This document shows, in pieces, positions 25,741-35,180 of a stretch of 64,000 bases of DNA. This stretch comes from Candidatus Nitrosotenuis cloacae (GTDB taxonomy: Archaea; Thermoproteota; Nitrososphaeria; Nitrososphaerales; Nitrosopumilaceae). How positions within the stretch are numbered: the first letter of the stretch is position 1; each line of letters begins with the position of its first letter. The stretch is from assembly GCF_000955905.1 (NCBI RefSeq), contig NZ_CP011097.1:817957-881956 (forward strand), read 5' to 3'. The notes below the pieces were generated by a model, which saw nothing but the letters and a program-made list of their open reading frames with translations, was not told where the DNA came from and searched no databases. Both the position numbers and the translations under genes were made by a program.

Positions 25741-26073
25741 TTGTCTAAACGATTCACACTACCTCAATTAAAAAAATACGATGTCACGCAAAAGGTAATT
25801 GAGGCACTAGCTGATGCCGAGTCGCGCACCATACTGTTTTCTGTGATAAAACAGGGAAGAACTGCAGCTGAGCTAGCAGACAAGTACAAGATTCCATTAA
25901 GCTCTGTTTACAAAAAGCTGGCAGATTTGGAGGATCTGACACTGGTCCACGTAGAAAGATGGATGATATCAGACAAGGGCAGAAAATTCAAAGTATACCG
26001 AAGCAGAATAAGCAAAGCAGACATTTCAATCAAAAAGCCAGAGCCGGTTCTGAGCCTTGCACCAAACCTGTGA
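25741..26073 (+). CDS. Winged-helix regulator A (tandem pair)
   Basis: A 110-aa protein with a compact winged helix (about residues 15-85; TAAELADKYKIPLSSVYKKL as helix-turn-helix, then ISDKGRKFKVYRS as wing). It has no ligand-binding domain. TTG 25741 is leaderless: TATA-like ttttattta lies about 28 nt upstream. It is clearly similar over its whole length to the next gene, so the two are tandem duplicates between cbtA and the iron permease gene. Control of metal uptake is a neighbourhood inference. Confidence 0.75.
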   Translation: MSKRFTLPQLKKYDVTQKVIEALADAESRTILFSVIKQGRTAAELADKYKIPLSSVYKKLADLEDLTLVHVERWMISDKGRKFKVYRSRISKADISIKKPEPVLSLAPNL

Positions 26074-26077
26074 TACC

Positions 26078-26407
26078 ATGATAGAGAAAAACTCGATATT
26101 CCAGCTCAGTCAGTACGATATCACCCAACAGATCATCGAAACACTGGCAAATGTTTACTCTAGAGCAGTATTGTTTTGTATAATAGATGAGGCAAAGGAT
26201 GCCCAGACAATTGCTGATGATCAAAAAATGTCAATTTCTACAGTATACAAGATATTATCCAATCTTGAAAACCTCACACTAATCGAGGTGGACAGATTCG
26301 AAATCTCTGATGCCGGCAAAAAAATAAAATTCTACAAAAGCAGAATCAAAAAGGCCGAAATCATAGTCGGTGGAAACACGCCTACTCTGAATCTGCAATC
26401 CAACTAG
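26078..26407 (+). CDS. Winged-helix regulator B (tandem pair)
   Basis: A 109-aa protein starting at ATG 26078, 4 nt after the previous stop, so co-transcribed. Helix-turn-helix SISTVYKILSNLENLTLIEV and wing ISDAGKKIKFYKSRIK align with regulator A position by position. An acidic stretch with one Cys (LFCIIDEAKD) replaces a basic one in A, which could differ in sensing. The longer frame with start 26057 overlaps the upstream gene and is not chosen. Confidence 0.75.
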   Translation: MIEKNSIFQLSQYDITQQIIETLANVYSRAVLFCIIDEAKDAQTIADDQKMSISTVYKILSNLENLTLIEVDRFEISDAGKKIKFYKSRIKKAEIIVGGNTPTLNLQSN

Positions 26408-26438
26408 ACTCATTCTATAATTTTAGAACATATCCCTG

Positions 26439-26463
26439 CTTTAAATAAAGTTAGGCGCGCCTA
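26439..26463 (+). promoter_or_regulatory. Promoter and DtxR-like palindrome upstream of iron permease
   Basis: TATA-like tttaaataa is at 26440-26448. It is followed by a perfect 12-bp palindrome TAGGCGCGCCTA at 26452-26463, extended to TTAGGCGCGCCTA from 26451. The palindrome lies between the TATA box and the predicted start site (about 26470), a repressor-type position. Its TTAGG/CCTA half-sites resemble the operators of DtxR/IdeR-type metal regulators. No DtxR gene is in this window. Confidence 0.6.
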
Positions 26464-26471
26464 TCAAAACA

Positions 26472-28700
26472 TTGAAGCAGTTTTTGATTTTGGCGCTAGT
26501 CGTATCGGTGATATTTTCTGCCATACCGTACTCTAGTGCAGAATCCCAGGACATTGCACTTGCCGATGCAACAGGAAGAGTAGTAACACTTGGGATCGAC
26601 ATGATTCGAGAGAGCATACAGAATAACAGTTATGATTCGGCGTTGAAATATTCTAAATTTACAACCGATTTTTATTCTGCACAAATATACACACTGCGCT
26701 CATCAAATATCGAATCTGCAGATGATCTACATCTTTTATTAATTGACATTCACTCCAAAATAGCGCGTAGTGCATCATCCGATGAGATTTTTGCAGACTT
26801 GGATATGGCCTCACAATATGTGAGTAAATTTCCAACATCAACAGAGCCACTAATGGTCGCATCTCACTTGTTGTCTGCATCTGATCAAAGTTACCAGCTA
26901 TCAAAACCAGAAAACAACGGGGATCATTTCTACATCATTGCCGATTCGCTCAGAATAATGTCATTTAATTTATTCAATAGCAATTCAGCCCCACAAGAAA
27001 GACAAGCAGATGAGATTCGCGCATTTTATTTGGATTTACAGCAACACATGGATGCCAAAAAAGATTTTGTCTCAATTGGTAAGCTGATCACAACAATTCA
27101 GCGAGACATTACCGGAACTGATACAGTGCTTGTTGATTCTGCTAATTTGTATAATGTGATTCGTGATTTGTATTCACAAACCGATGTTGAGCTGCAAGCA
27201 GGCAACTATGAAAAGGCAGAAGAGTTAGTGATTGCTGCATATTTGGATAATTTTGAGTACCTGGAAGCAGATATTGAGATAGTTGATGAAACACTACTCC
27301 ACACCATGGAACTCAACATGAGAGAAGAGCTTCGTGCAATGGTAAAAGAGAAAAAATCGCCAGAAGAAATAATGACATTCATCAATGATCCAATACTAAA
27401 AGATCTGGAAAAAGCAGAAGGCTTGGTATCGAATCTAAAACGAGCCGATCCACAAGTAGCCCATGCTGCGGCGGCTCAACCAAAGCTGCTAAACCCAATG
27501 GGTTCTGCCACGGATGATCAAAAATCAGGCGTGCGAGCTGAGATTGACTTCATTCGGGCAACACTTGAAACCATGCTGGTTCAATACCAAAACCAAGACT
27601 ATACTGCGGCATTTACATCGGCTAGAACTGCATATTTGGATAGCTACGAGCACGTAGAGATACCGCTTCGAAGCATTGATCCAGATTTCACACTAGAAGT
27701 AGAGTTACAATTTGCTGAGCTAAGACAACTAATCAATGAAAAGGCAGATTTTTCTCAGGTCCAAGAAGCCGCAATCAAGGTACGACGAAGTCTTGATGAG
27801 TCAGAAAGACTGGTAACTGGGACTGGACAGCTGGCGCCAGCAATTGCGTTTACATCATCATTTGCAGTAATATTTCGAGAGGGATTGGAATCGGTTCTGA
27901 TTCTTGGCGCAATTCTGACATATCTAGAAGCATCACGAAACACTCGATTCAAAAAATACGTCCATTATGGAATTGTTTTGGCAATAGCTGCCACTGCAGT
28001 GACATGGGTAGTTGCAGCTTATCTGATCAAGATCTCTGGAGCAAATCGGGAGCTAATAGAAGCAATTGCGGCACTTTCGGCCACTGCAGTTTTGTTTTAT
28101 GTCAGCTTTTGGATCCTAAACAAAATAGAGCACAAAAAATGGATGGAGTTTGTCAAGGCAAAGGTCTGGCAGGCATCCACCACCGGTGGTGTTGCAGTAT
28201 TTGTAATGTTGTCATTCTTTACTGTATACAGGGAAGGATTTGAAACTGTACTGTTCTATGAGGCAATGTTTGGATTTGCAAAATACATGGAGCTGTATGT
28301 CGGACTGGGATTTGTCCTAGGTATTGGAACTTTACTTGGGATTTACTATGTGACTCGAAAGCTTGGAAAGAGATTACCACTAAAGATGCTCTTTGGCCTA
28401 ACAATGGGCGTTGGCGCATATCTGTCAATTGCGTTTTTGGGCAATGCCATAAGGGAGCTGCAAACACTGGACATAGTACCATTTACCAGCATGCTTGGAA
28501 TCATTCCAAGACTAGACATCAATCTGGCAAAGATGACTGGAATCTATCCAACACTAGAGACATTGATTGGACAGCTGATCATGCTTGGAATCTACATGGT
28601 TGCAGCATCATATGTTTTGGTATTGAGGCCAAAAAGAGAAGAAAAAATAGCAACCATGCGCAAATCAAGACGAGAAGCAGATGAGCCAAAGACGAATTAG
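26472..28700 (+). CDS. FTR1-family iron permease with large extracellular domain
   Basis: A 742-aa protein with a signal peptide (about 1-24), a predicted helical extracellular region (25-455) and a membrane domain of about seven helices (455-720). Both FTR1 iron-binding motifs are present: R469-E-G-L-E473 and R587-E-G-F-E591. The family imports Fe(III), usually with an oxidase partner; none is adjacent, so the extracellular region may play that part. TTG 26472 is leaderless. The gene ends 20 nt inside the hydantoinase gene. Confidence 0.92.
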   Translation: MKQFLILALVVSVIFSAIPYSSAESQDIALADATGRVVTLGIDMIRESIQNNSYDSALKYSKFTTDFYSAQIYTLRSSNIESADDLHLLLIDIHSKIARSASSDEIFADLDMASQYVSKFPTSTEPLMVASHLLSASDQSYQLSKPENNGDHFYIIADSLRIMSFNLFNSNSAPQERQADEIRAFYLDLQQHMDAKKDFVSIGKLITTIQRDITGTDTVLVDSANLYNVIRDLYSQTDVELQAGNYEKAEELVIAAYLDNFEYLEADIEIVDETLLHTMELNMREELRAMVKEKKSPEEIMTFINDPILKDLEKAEGLVSNLKRADPQVAHAAAAQPKLLNPMGSATDDQKSGVRAEIDFIRATLETMLVQYQNQDYTAAFTSARTAYLDSYEHVEIPLRSIDPDFTLEVELQFAELRQLINEKADFSQVQEAAIKVRRSLDESERLVTGTGQLAPAIAFTSSFAVIFREGLESVLILGAILTYLEASRNTRFKKYVHYGIVLAIAATAVTWVVAAYLIKISGANRELIEAIAALSATAVLFYVSFWILNKIEHKKWMEFVKAKVWQASTTGGVAVFVMLSFFTVYREGFETVLFYEAMFGFAKYMELYVGLGFVLGIGTLLGIYYVTRKLGKRLPLKMLFGLTMGVGAYLSIAFLGNAIRELQTLDIVPFTSMLGIIPRLDINLAKMTGIYPTLETLIGQLIMLGIYMVAASYVLVLRPKREEKIATMRKSRREADEPKTN

Positions 28701-30798
28701 AATCGGAATTGATGTTGGCGGTACATTTACCAAAGCAGTCGCAATAGACATCAAGACTGGCCAAATAATAGGCAAATCCACCATACCAACCACCCACAAG
28801 GCGCAAAAGGGAGTTTCGGAGGGAATCATTACCGCACTATCAACCATACTAGCAGAATCAAAAATAGAAATAAACGAAATTGAGCTAATTGCACATTCCA
28901 CCACACAGGCAATCAATGCATTATTAGAATCAGACACTGCAAAGGTTGGAATCATTGCAATGGGAGTTACTCCAGAAAAAGGCAACATCATAAAGCGCAC
29001 TACACTAAATGATGCAAAGTATAATTCCGATCAATCGCTAAAAACAGAGCACGCATTTTTGGATACTGCGCATCTGATATCAGAGTCAGAGGTAAACCAA
29101 ACCATATCATCACTAAAAGAAAAAGGAGCTCAGGTAATAGTAGCTACTGAAGCATTTGGGGTAGACGATCCATCCAATGAGATGTTTGTAATGAAAAACG
29201 CCATCACACATAACATTCCGGCAACCGCATCACATGAAATCTCTGGAATTTATGGGCTGGAGATACGTACATTGACTGCTGCAATAAACGCAAGCGTTCT
29301 GCCCAAAACCTTTGAGGTGGCAAACTTTGTCGAAGAGGCAATAAAAAATGCCGGAGTCCATGCACCAGTCATGATAATGAAGGGAGATGGGGGTGTTACC
29401 AGCATGGACACATTTAGGACAAAACCTATTCTTACCATATTATCTGGGCCTGCAGCCAGTGTTGCAGGGGCCCTACTATACCTAAAAATATCAAACGGAA
29501 TATTTGTGGAGGTCGGCGGAACATCAACCAATATCTGCATAATTAAAAATGGCAAGCCAGAGATTCGCTATGTTACCATAAAGGATCATCCAACTTGCAT
29601 TCGTTCAATGGATGTCAGGATATTGGGAGTGGCGGGAGGTTCCATGATAAAGCTCAAGGATAAACATGTCTGGAAGGTAGGCCCTCGCAGTGCGCATATT
29701 GCAGGTATGAGATATTCGTGCTTTGCCGACTCGGATGTGCTCAAAAAAGGCAAGATAATCCATGTCAAACCAAAGCAAAACGATGCAGACCCATATGTTG
29801 CCGTACAGTGTGAAGGTGAAACATTTGCCATTACCAATACTTGTGCTGCAAATGCACTGGGAATGATAGAAAAAGACGACTATTCCTATGCCAATCAGAA
29901 TTCCGCAAAAATTGCAATGGAGTTGCTGGGCAGAGAAATTGGAGTGACTGGTCCTGAAGCTGCAATGTCTGTAATTCAAACAGCATCATTTGAAATAACA
30001 AAAACAGTATCAAAGATTCTAAAAGAATTCAAGATGGATAAAACAAAAACCCAGATAATCGGCGGCGGTGGTGGAGCGTCGGTTTTGGTCCCATTTGTTG
30101 CAAAGCAGCTAGTCATTCCATACCAAAAAGCAGAGCATGCCGAGGTAATATCGTCAATTGGGGTTGCATCTTCTATGATCCAAGAAGAGTTAGAGCACAC
30201 CATAGCAAACCCAACGCCGGAGCAAATCTCGGAAATGCACAAAAAAATCCATCAGATCATGATAGACAGGGGCGCTGTACCAGAATCCATTGTGATAAAC
30301 TCGGAATACATTGCAGAAAAATCACTACTGCGAGTTTCTGCCACCGGAAATGTCGAGATGGATAGTGCAGATAATGCAAAAAATGTATTCACATTAGATG
30401 AAGCAAAAAACAGGGCATCAGATACCATGGAGTTGTCCTCGGATTTAGTAGACCTTACATTTGAGACTGATCATTATTTTGTCTTTACAGGACATGTATC
30501 AGAAAAGAAACTATTCAGCAAGAAAAACCGTCACCATGTACTGGTTTTGGATAGGTTTGGTAGACAAAAGCTATCAATACCAAACGCCAAGATATTCCAA
30601 GGCGGTAAAATCTCAATATTGGAAGAGCTGGATGATTTTCTGGAATCACGCAACAATGACATTGCACCCCAGGTGTATCTGATGAATAATTTGAAATTAA
30701 TCGACTTTTCGAGCCTGACATCAATATCTCATATACTTAATGCAGTACAGGGAGAACTGGATTCATCTGAAAAGGCAGCAATCATAGTAGAACTGTAA
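28681..30798 (+). CDS. Hydantoinase A / oxoprolinase-family ATPase
   Basis: A 705-aa protein with the actin-like ATPase N-terminus (RIGIDVGGTFTKAVAID), the HyuA middle segment with SGPAASVAGA and GGTSTNICII, and a C-terminal GGGGASVLVPF. The family opens cyclic amides (5-oxoproline, hydantoins) or activates ketones for carboxylation, often with a HyuB partner that is absent here. Its start lies 20 nt inside the FTR1 gene, indicating one mRNA and possible translational coupling; a role in metal handling is not established. Confidence 0.85.
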   Translation: MSQRRIRIGIDVGGTFTKAVAIDIKTGQIIGKSTIPTTHKAQKGVSEGIITALSTILAESKIEINEIELIAHSTTQAINALLESDTAKVGIIAMGVTPEKGNIIKRTTLNDAKYNSDQSLKTEHAFLDTAHLISESEVNQTISSLKEKGAQVIVATEAFGVDDPSNEMFVMKNAITHNIPATASHEISGIYGLEIRTLTAAINASVLPKTFEVANFVEEAIKNAGVHAPVMIMKGDGGVTSMDTFRTKPILTILSGPAASVAGALLYLKISNGIFVEVGGTSTNICIIKNGKPEIRYVTIKDHPTCIRSMDVRILGVAGGSMIKLKDKHVWKVGPRSAHIAGMRYSCFADSDVLKKGKIIHVKPKQNDADPYVAVQCEGETFAITNTCAANALGMIEKDDYSYANQNSAKIAMELLGREIGVTGPEAAMSVIQTASFEITKTVSKILKEFKMDKTKTQIIGGGGGASVLVPFVAKQLVIPYQKAEHAEVISSIGVASSMIQEELEHTIANPTPEQISEMHKKIHQIMIDRGAVPESIVINSEYIAEKSLLRVSATGNVEMDSADNAKNVFTLDEAKNRASDTMELSSDLVDLTFETDHYFVFTGHVSEKKLFSKKNRHHVLVLDRFGRQKLSIPNAKIFQGGKISILEELDDFLESRNNDIAPQVYLMNNLKLIDFSSLTSISHILNAVQGELDSSEKAAIIVEL

Positions 30799-30812
30799 AT
30801 GTTGGTTGCTGA

Positions 30813-31004
30813 TTATTGTTTAATCTTTGATTTGAACTCGATTATTTCCAATTCTTTTCCGTTTTCCGTGATTTTTGTTATCTTTGGCTTAAAGTTTGGC
30901 TCATCCTTTGGAAGTATCTTACCATCTGCGGATGCCTGATTCAACTCTATTATAACAAATACAGACGCTGCAACTAGTATGATTAGCGCAAGTGTTGTCA
31001 TCAT
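30813..31004 (-). CDS. Small membrane protein (63 aa)
   Basis: One N-terminal hydrophobic helix (about residues 3-22), then a Lys/Glu-rich soluble tail (KPKITKITENGKELEIIEF) of strand-like character. The helix could be a signal anchor. It lies convergent to the hydantoinase gene with a 14-nt gap. No family is recognised. Confidence 0.6.
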   Translation of the reverse strand: MMTTLALIILVAASVFVIIELNQASADGKILPKDEPNFKPKITKITENGKELEIIEFKSKIKQ

Positions 31005-31105
31005 GGACGCATTTCTGTAGGGTATGATTAAAGAAAGCTGGAACTATCACACCAAAATTGGTTCCAAAAAGGAATCTATACTGAGAAACTCTTGATAAAA
31101 CAGGC

Positions 31106-31303
31106 ATGTTACTCGGTATATCTCTGGTTGTGATGGGCTCACTCATAATTGGATTCTCGCTGTTTGGCCTAACAAACAACCCATTATCGGCGGAAACGTG
31201 GCTTCAGATATCTCACCAACACTATGTCGTACTGTTTGGGATTGGATTTTTACTAATTGGGATTAGGATGCTAAGAAAAAAAAGGCCTAGTTTGGTGCCT
31301 TGA
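31106..31303 (+). CDS. Small two-helix membrane protein (65 aa)
   Basis: Two hydrophobic helices (about 3-23 and 38-57) separated by an 'NNPLSAETW...SHQHY' loop, and a basic C-terminus (RMLRKKR) consistent with a cytosolic end. The stop overlaps the convergent secreted-protein gene by 17 nt. Function unknown. Confidence 0.6.
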   Translation: MLLGISLVVMGSLIIGFSLFGLTNNPLSAETWLQISHQHYVVLFGIGFLLIGIRMLRKKRPSLVP

Positions 31304-32492
31304 GAACGTACTGATTGTTCATCTCGTCCCATGTTTCATCAGTTACTGCGGAAATTACCACACCTTCAGATATGATAATCTCCATCACGTGTGGAGTTAG
31401 AGCCTGAGTTACTATTTGGTCGGTTCTATCTCCAAATCCACCGTGACTGGATGTGAACATTACATCCAACTTGTACTGCTCTGGGAATGACTCTAATATT
31501 GTGATTGGGCCAAACTCTAGTGTATCTTTCATTCCATCAAATGCAAATGTTGGCGATGATAAAACGAACTCGCTGGCAATTTCGATTATGGTTTGATCAT
31601 CATGCGCCGGAATGTCTACTGGCATTGGAATGTTTTCCTCACCCGCACTCCAAATTATTTGGTGTAATTCTCGTAAAACACTTGGGGCCGTATCTGATGC
31701 ATCAGTCCATGAAAATTCTTTTTCAAACACTCCTTGGTTTAGATGCAAAGTATACGCAAAATAGTCGGCCGCACCTTCATTTGGAAGATAATCATCGACT
31801 AGAATGTTGAATAGTTTGCTTTTCTGGAATGCTTGATCAATTTCTTTTATGGTGAGATCATCTAGTGGTACATTTGTAGTAGATTTACCTTCGGTGATGA
31901 CGATCATGCCATTTTCTGGATCAAATGTCATTGTCTTTGGGGCAAATCCTGCAAATCCTCCCTCTCTCGTTATTTCAAGTGTGTATGGTGCAGTTGATTT
32001 TAGGTTCATTCTCTCAATATTCATTATTACGGACATGCCTTCCATTGAGCCGGATTTTGCAGTGCCGATTTGCTTTTTGTTTGTCAAGTCTAGTGTAAAT
32101 GAGATTTCATCTCCAACCTGGTGGATTTGTGGATTCTTTACCTCAGTTACCACACCTTCAAAGCACAATGTAGATTGTGTTTGTATGCATACGTCGCTTG
32201 GGGTCAGGTCCATTCGTACAACTTCGAGACCTGCTGAGCCTGCAGATACAACAGTTGCCTTGTCATTATTGATTAGAAAGTGAAATGCCAGCCCAGCAAA
32301 TTCTGGGGGAGATTCTATCACATTCTTTCCATGATACACCAGCATGGATTGTCCTGCAGATGCAGCGTTTGCTGAAAATAATACGGTAAATACGAACAAA
32401 CCCAATATAGCAAGTCCTATTCTTTGATTCACGATTGTTTTTATGATGATTTGATTATAACTTTTGATTAAATTTGGTTTTAATGTAGTCAT
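31287..32492 (-). CDS. Secreted protein with emfourin-like region
   Basis: From ATG 32492 the protein has 401 aa with a signal peptide (about 20-46). A strand-rich domain (48-165) contains one Cys pair (VCIQTQSTLC). Around residues 170-290, I-T-R-E-G-G-F-A-G-F, then P-L-D-D-L, A-D-Y-F-A-Y-T-L and D-T-A-P-S-V-L-R-E-L follow the order of the emfourin/protealysin-inhibitor fold. A last domain (about 300-401) has SPTFAFDGM and HGGFGDRT. An inhibitor role against secreted metallopeptidases is inference. ATG 32498 is an alternative start. Confidence 0.65.
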   Translation of the reverse strand: MTTLKPNLIKSYNQIIIKTIVNQRIGLAILGLFVFTVLFSANAASAGQSMLVYHGKNVIESPPEFAGLAFHFLINNDKATVVSAGSAGLEVVRMDLTPSDVCIQTQSTLCFEGVVTEVKNPQIHQVGDEISFTLDLTNKKQIGTAKSGSMEGMSVIMNIERMNLKSTAPYTLEITREGGFAGFAPKTMTFDPENGMIVITEGKSTTNVPLDDLTIKEIDQAFQKSKLFNILVDDYLPNEGAADYFAYTLHLNQGVFEKEFSWTDASDTAPSVLRELHQIIWSAGEENIPMPVDIPAHDDQTIIEIASEFVLSSPTFAFDGMKDTLEFGPITILESFPEQYKLDVMFTSSHGGFGDRTDQIVTQALTPHVMEIIISEGVVISAVTDETWDEMNNQYVLKAPN

Positions 32493-32638
32493 AATCATGT
32501 AAGACATGTCTAAAAACTAGATCGCCACATATCACTAAATTGTATAATATTGTACCCAACAAATTGATCGGATCATTACGATTTTTATGCATACTATATT
32601 GATCAGCTTATTTATGCCAGGTATGAGCAACATAACTA

Positions 32639-34621
32639 ATGACTAAAATAATTTCTAATACAATACTAATGACATCACTTGCTGTAATTTTGACAATCGG
32701 TGCAACATCACAAGCATTTGCACTCGATGTATCATTTACACCAATTTCAACACCATTTAACAACCCAATCGGAATCGATCATTTCGAAGGAACACCAGAC
32801 AAGGTAGTAATCAGTGTCAACTATGCAGGTGGGATACCACGAAACTTTGAGCTGGTGGCATCTGATGGTTCAAGAACCGGATTTTCAAGCCTTTCTGGTT
32901 TTACTGACGAAGTAAAGATTGCAACTGCCAGAGACGATGGAGTAAACTCCTTCACACCAGGTACAATGTTTACCGGAAATGGAATTGATGGCCAAATTGC
33001 CAAAGTTAATCCAGACGGAACATTTGTCAATCCATGGGTTGATCTTCCGGGAGTCGGAAACGGTTTGATGAGAGGTAGCCTTTATGTCGATAGAACTGGT
33101 GAATTTGGTGGCGATCTGATTGTTGTAACAACTAATGGTGAGGTTTGGCGAATCAATTCCGCAGGAACCCCAACCAAACTAGCTGATGTTAATGTACATC
33201 TTGAAGGCGTAATGACCGTACCGAGAGACCCACAGTTTGGCCAATTGGCAGGTAAAATAATTACCGGCGCTGAAGGCCAATCCCGTGTCTATGCAATTAG
33301 CACTGCGGGGGCAGTACAGTTTTGGGCAATACCATTTAATATTGAAGACATTGACCCCATACCCGAAAATGAAAACTTTTTCGGTGTGAACTTTGGAACC
33401 GGTAGATTACTTGGTGTTCCAGCTTCATCATTTGATAGTGTAGAGGGAGAGATCCTAATTACACAAGAATTTGGTGGCGGACCAACAGGTCTTGGACTAT
33501 TAAGATGGGATTCTACAACAAACGCTCCAACTGTTGAATTCATTGGACGCCAAGCAGGCTCTTTCGTGCAAGGCCAATGGGAACATGTTACATTCTCAAG
33601 CGCAGGAATTGTAGAAATTCCACCAGCAGAAGAAATCTGTGGGGATGGAATTGACAATGACAATGATGGACAAGTTGACGAGGGATGCAACACAACTCCA
33701 GCAGCACAAGACGGTACATTTAGCACAGCAGAAGACACTCCATTGAGTGCATCAGCTGTTGCAACAGATGCAGAAAGTGACCCACTAACATACATGATAG
33801 TAGGCCCAACACCTGCAGGACTGATATTCAATTCTGATGGTACATTTACCTATGTCCCAGCACTTGACTTTACTGGCACAATATCATTCCAGTTCAAGGC
33901 AAATGATGGTGAGTTTGACAGTAATGTGGCTACAATAACCATAATTGTTACACCAGTAAATGACCAACCGGTTGCAAACGATGGTACCAACACAACTCCA
34001 GAAGATACATCAGTAGGCGGGACAGTAATCGGCAGTGATGTTGACGGAAACGCATTAACATTTGCATTGAACACACCTGCAACAAACGGCAGCGTAGTTA
34101 TCAATGTGGATGGCACGTACACATACACACCAAATGCAAACTTTAATGGTGTAGACTCGTTTACCTTTGCGGCAAACGATGGTACAGTTGACAGTTTACC
34201 TGCAACAGTCACCATAACAGTAACACCAGTAAACGATGCACCACAATGCAATACTCCAACCACAACTACTCCATACATTTGGCCACCAAACCACAAGATG
34301 GTATCAATTGGTGCTACCATGACTGCAACTGACGTAGATGGCGATACAGTTACCATTATCGTAAGTAGCATATTCCAAGATGAGTCAACAAACGGCCTTG
34401 GAGATGGAGATACATCACCTGACGCAACCTTATCCCCAGCTCAAGTAAGAGCAGAAAGATCAGGTACAGGTGACGGACGAGTTTACATTGTTACAATGAC
34501 GGCAAATGATGGAAATGACGGAACATGCAGTGGCACAGTACAAGTTATTGTTCCTCACAGCATGAAAAAGCCAATATCTGCAGTCAATTCTGGAGCAACA
34601 TACAATTCCACACTACCATAA
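32639..34621 (+). CDS. Secreted surface protein with MopE-like motif and tandem Ig/cadherin-like repeats
   Basis: A 660-aa protein with a signal peptide (about 1-29, ending AFA). Residues 30-325 resemble a beta-propeller-type region. Next come a Ca-binding MopE-like motif CGDGIDNDNDGQVDEGC (about 334-351), two tandem VCBS/cadherin-like units (about 355-440 and 445-530, both ending VTPVND), and a C-terminal unit with WPPNHKMVSI and RAERSGTGDGRVY, known from bacterial secreted proteins. ATG 32639 follows TATA-like cttatttatg by about 28 nt. Adhesion or S-layer association is inference. Confidence 0.8.
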   Translation: MTKIISNTILMTSLAVILTIGATSQAFALDVSFTPISTPFNNPIGIDHFEGTPDKVVISVNYAGGIPRNFELVASDGSRTGFSSLSGFTDEVKIATARDDGVNSFTPGTMFTGNGIDGQIAKVNPDGTFVNPWVDLPGVGNGLMRGSLYVDRTGEFGGDLIVVTTNGEVWRINSAGTPTKLADVNVHLEGVMTVPRDPQFGQLAGKIITGAEGQSRVYAISTAGAVQFWAIPFNIEDIDPIPENENFFGVNFGTGRLLGVPASSFDSVEGEILITQEFGGGPTGLGLLRWDSTTNAPTVEFIGRQAGSFVQGQWEHVTFSSAGIVEIPPAEEICGDGIDNDNDGQVDEGCNTTPAAQDGTFSTAEDTPLSASAVATDAESDPLTYMIVGPTPAGLIFNSDGTFTYVPALDFTGTISFQFKANDGEFDSNVATITIIVTPVNDQPVANDGTNTTPEDTSVGGTVIGSDVDGNALTFALNTPATNGSVVINVDGTYTYTPNANFNGVDSFTFAANDGTVDSLPATVTITVTPVNDAPQCNTPTTTTPYIWPPNHKMVSIGATMTATDVDGDTVTIIVSSIFQDESTNGLGDGDTSPDATLSPAQVRAERSGTGDGRVYIVTMTANDGNDGTCSGTVQVIVPHSMKKPISAVNSGATYNSTLP

Positions 34622-34715
34622 AATCCAATTCTCTTTTTCTTTTTGTACAAAAACTGATTATATTACACTAGAATGAGAACAAAGCCTAAATCAGAATAAC
34701 ATTGCAAAAAATCAC

Positions 34716-35180
34716 TTGAAAACCATACTTTTCATAGCAATAGTTGCCGCAATCTCGGCAATTCCACTGTCTTTTGCAGACGAGGGAGTTGAGACAATAG
34801 AGGCCGAAGGAGAATCATTTGATGTCTCGTACAGCTTCGATGGCGAGCTTGTGGCAATACAAGTTGATCAAGAATCAACATCACTACTAGTCGGCACCAC
34901 AAACGTGCAAGAATCCACACTTGAAATTTCATTTCCATCCGAATTGCTTGCGGCAGAAAACGCAGAGTTTGTAGTCCTAGTTGACGGACTGGAAACCGAC
35001 TACACCATATCATATGCAGACAACAACCCAACCATCATGATACAAATCCCAGAGGCAACCGAAGAAATTGAAATCATTGGAACCACAGTGATTCCGGAAT
35101 TTCCACTAGGTGTTTTGGCAATTATGGGTGCAGTCTCTGCAATGGCGCTAGTTTTTTCCAAGACTCGACCATTCAAGTAG
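34716..35180 (+). CDS. Secreted protein with PEF-CTERM-like anchor
   Basis: A 154-aa protein with a signal peptide (1-21, SFADEG junction), an acidic beta-rich core and a C-terminal sorting-like tail: IPEFPLG, then one hydrophobic helix (about 130-147) and basic ending SKTRPFK. This tripartite tail matches the archaeal PEF/PGF-CTERM type recognised by an archaeosortase-like enzyme, although the tail may equally be a plain anchor. TTG 34716 is used. It ends 8 nt inside the convergent purP gene. Confidence 0.75.
   Translation: MKTILFIAIVAAISAIPLSFADEGVETIEAEGESFDVSYSFDGELVAIQVDQESTSLLVGTTNVQESTLEISFPSELLAAENAEFVVLVDGLETDYTISYADNNPTIMIQIPEATEEIEIIGTTVIPEFPLGVLAIMGAVSAMALVFSKTRPFK

Noticed and set aside
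33289-33831. 180-codon minus-strand frame inside the secreted repeat protein
   Set aside because: Antisense to repeats, Ser/Pro-rich, no start signals.
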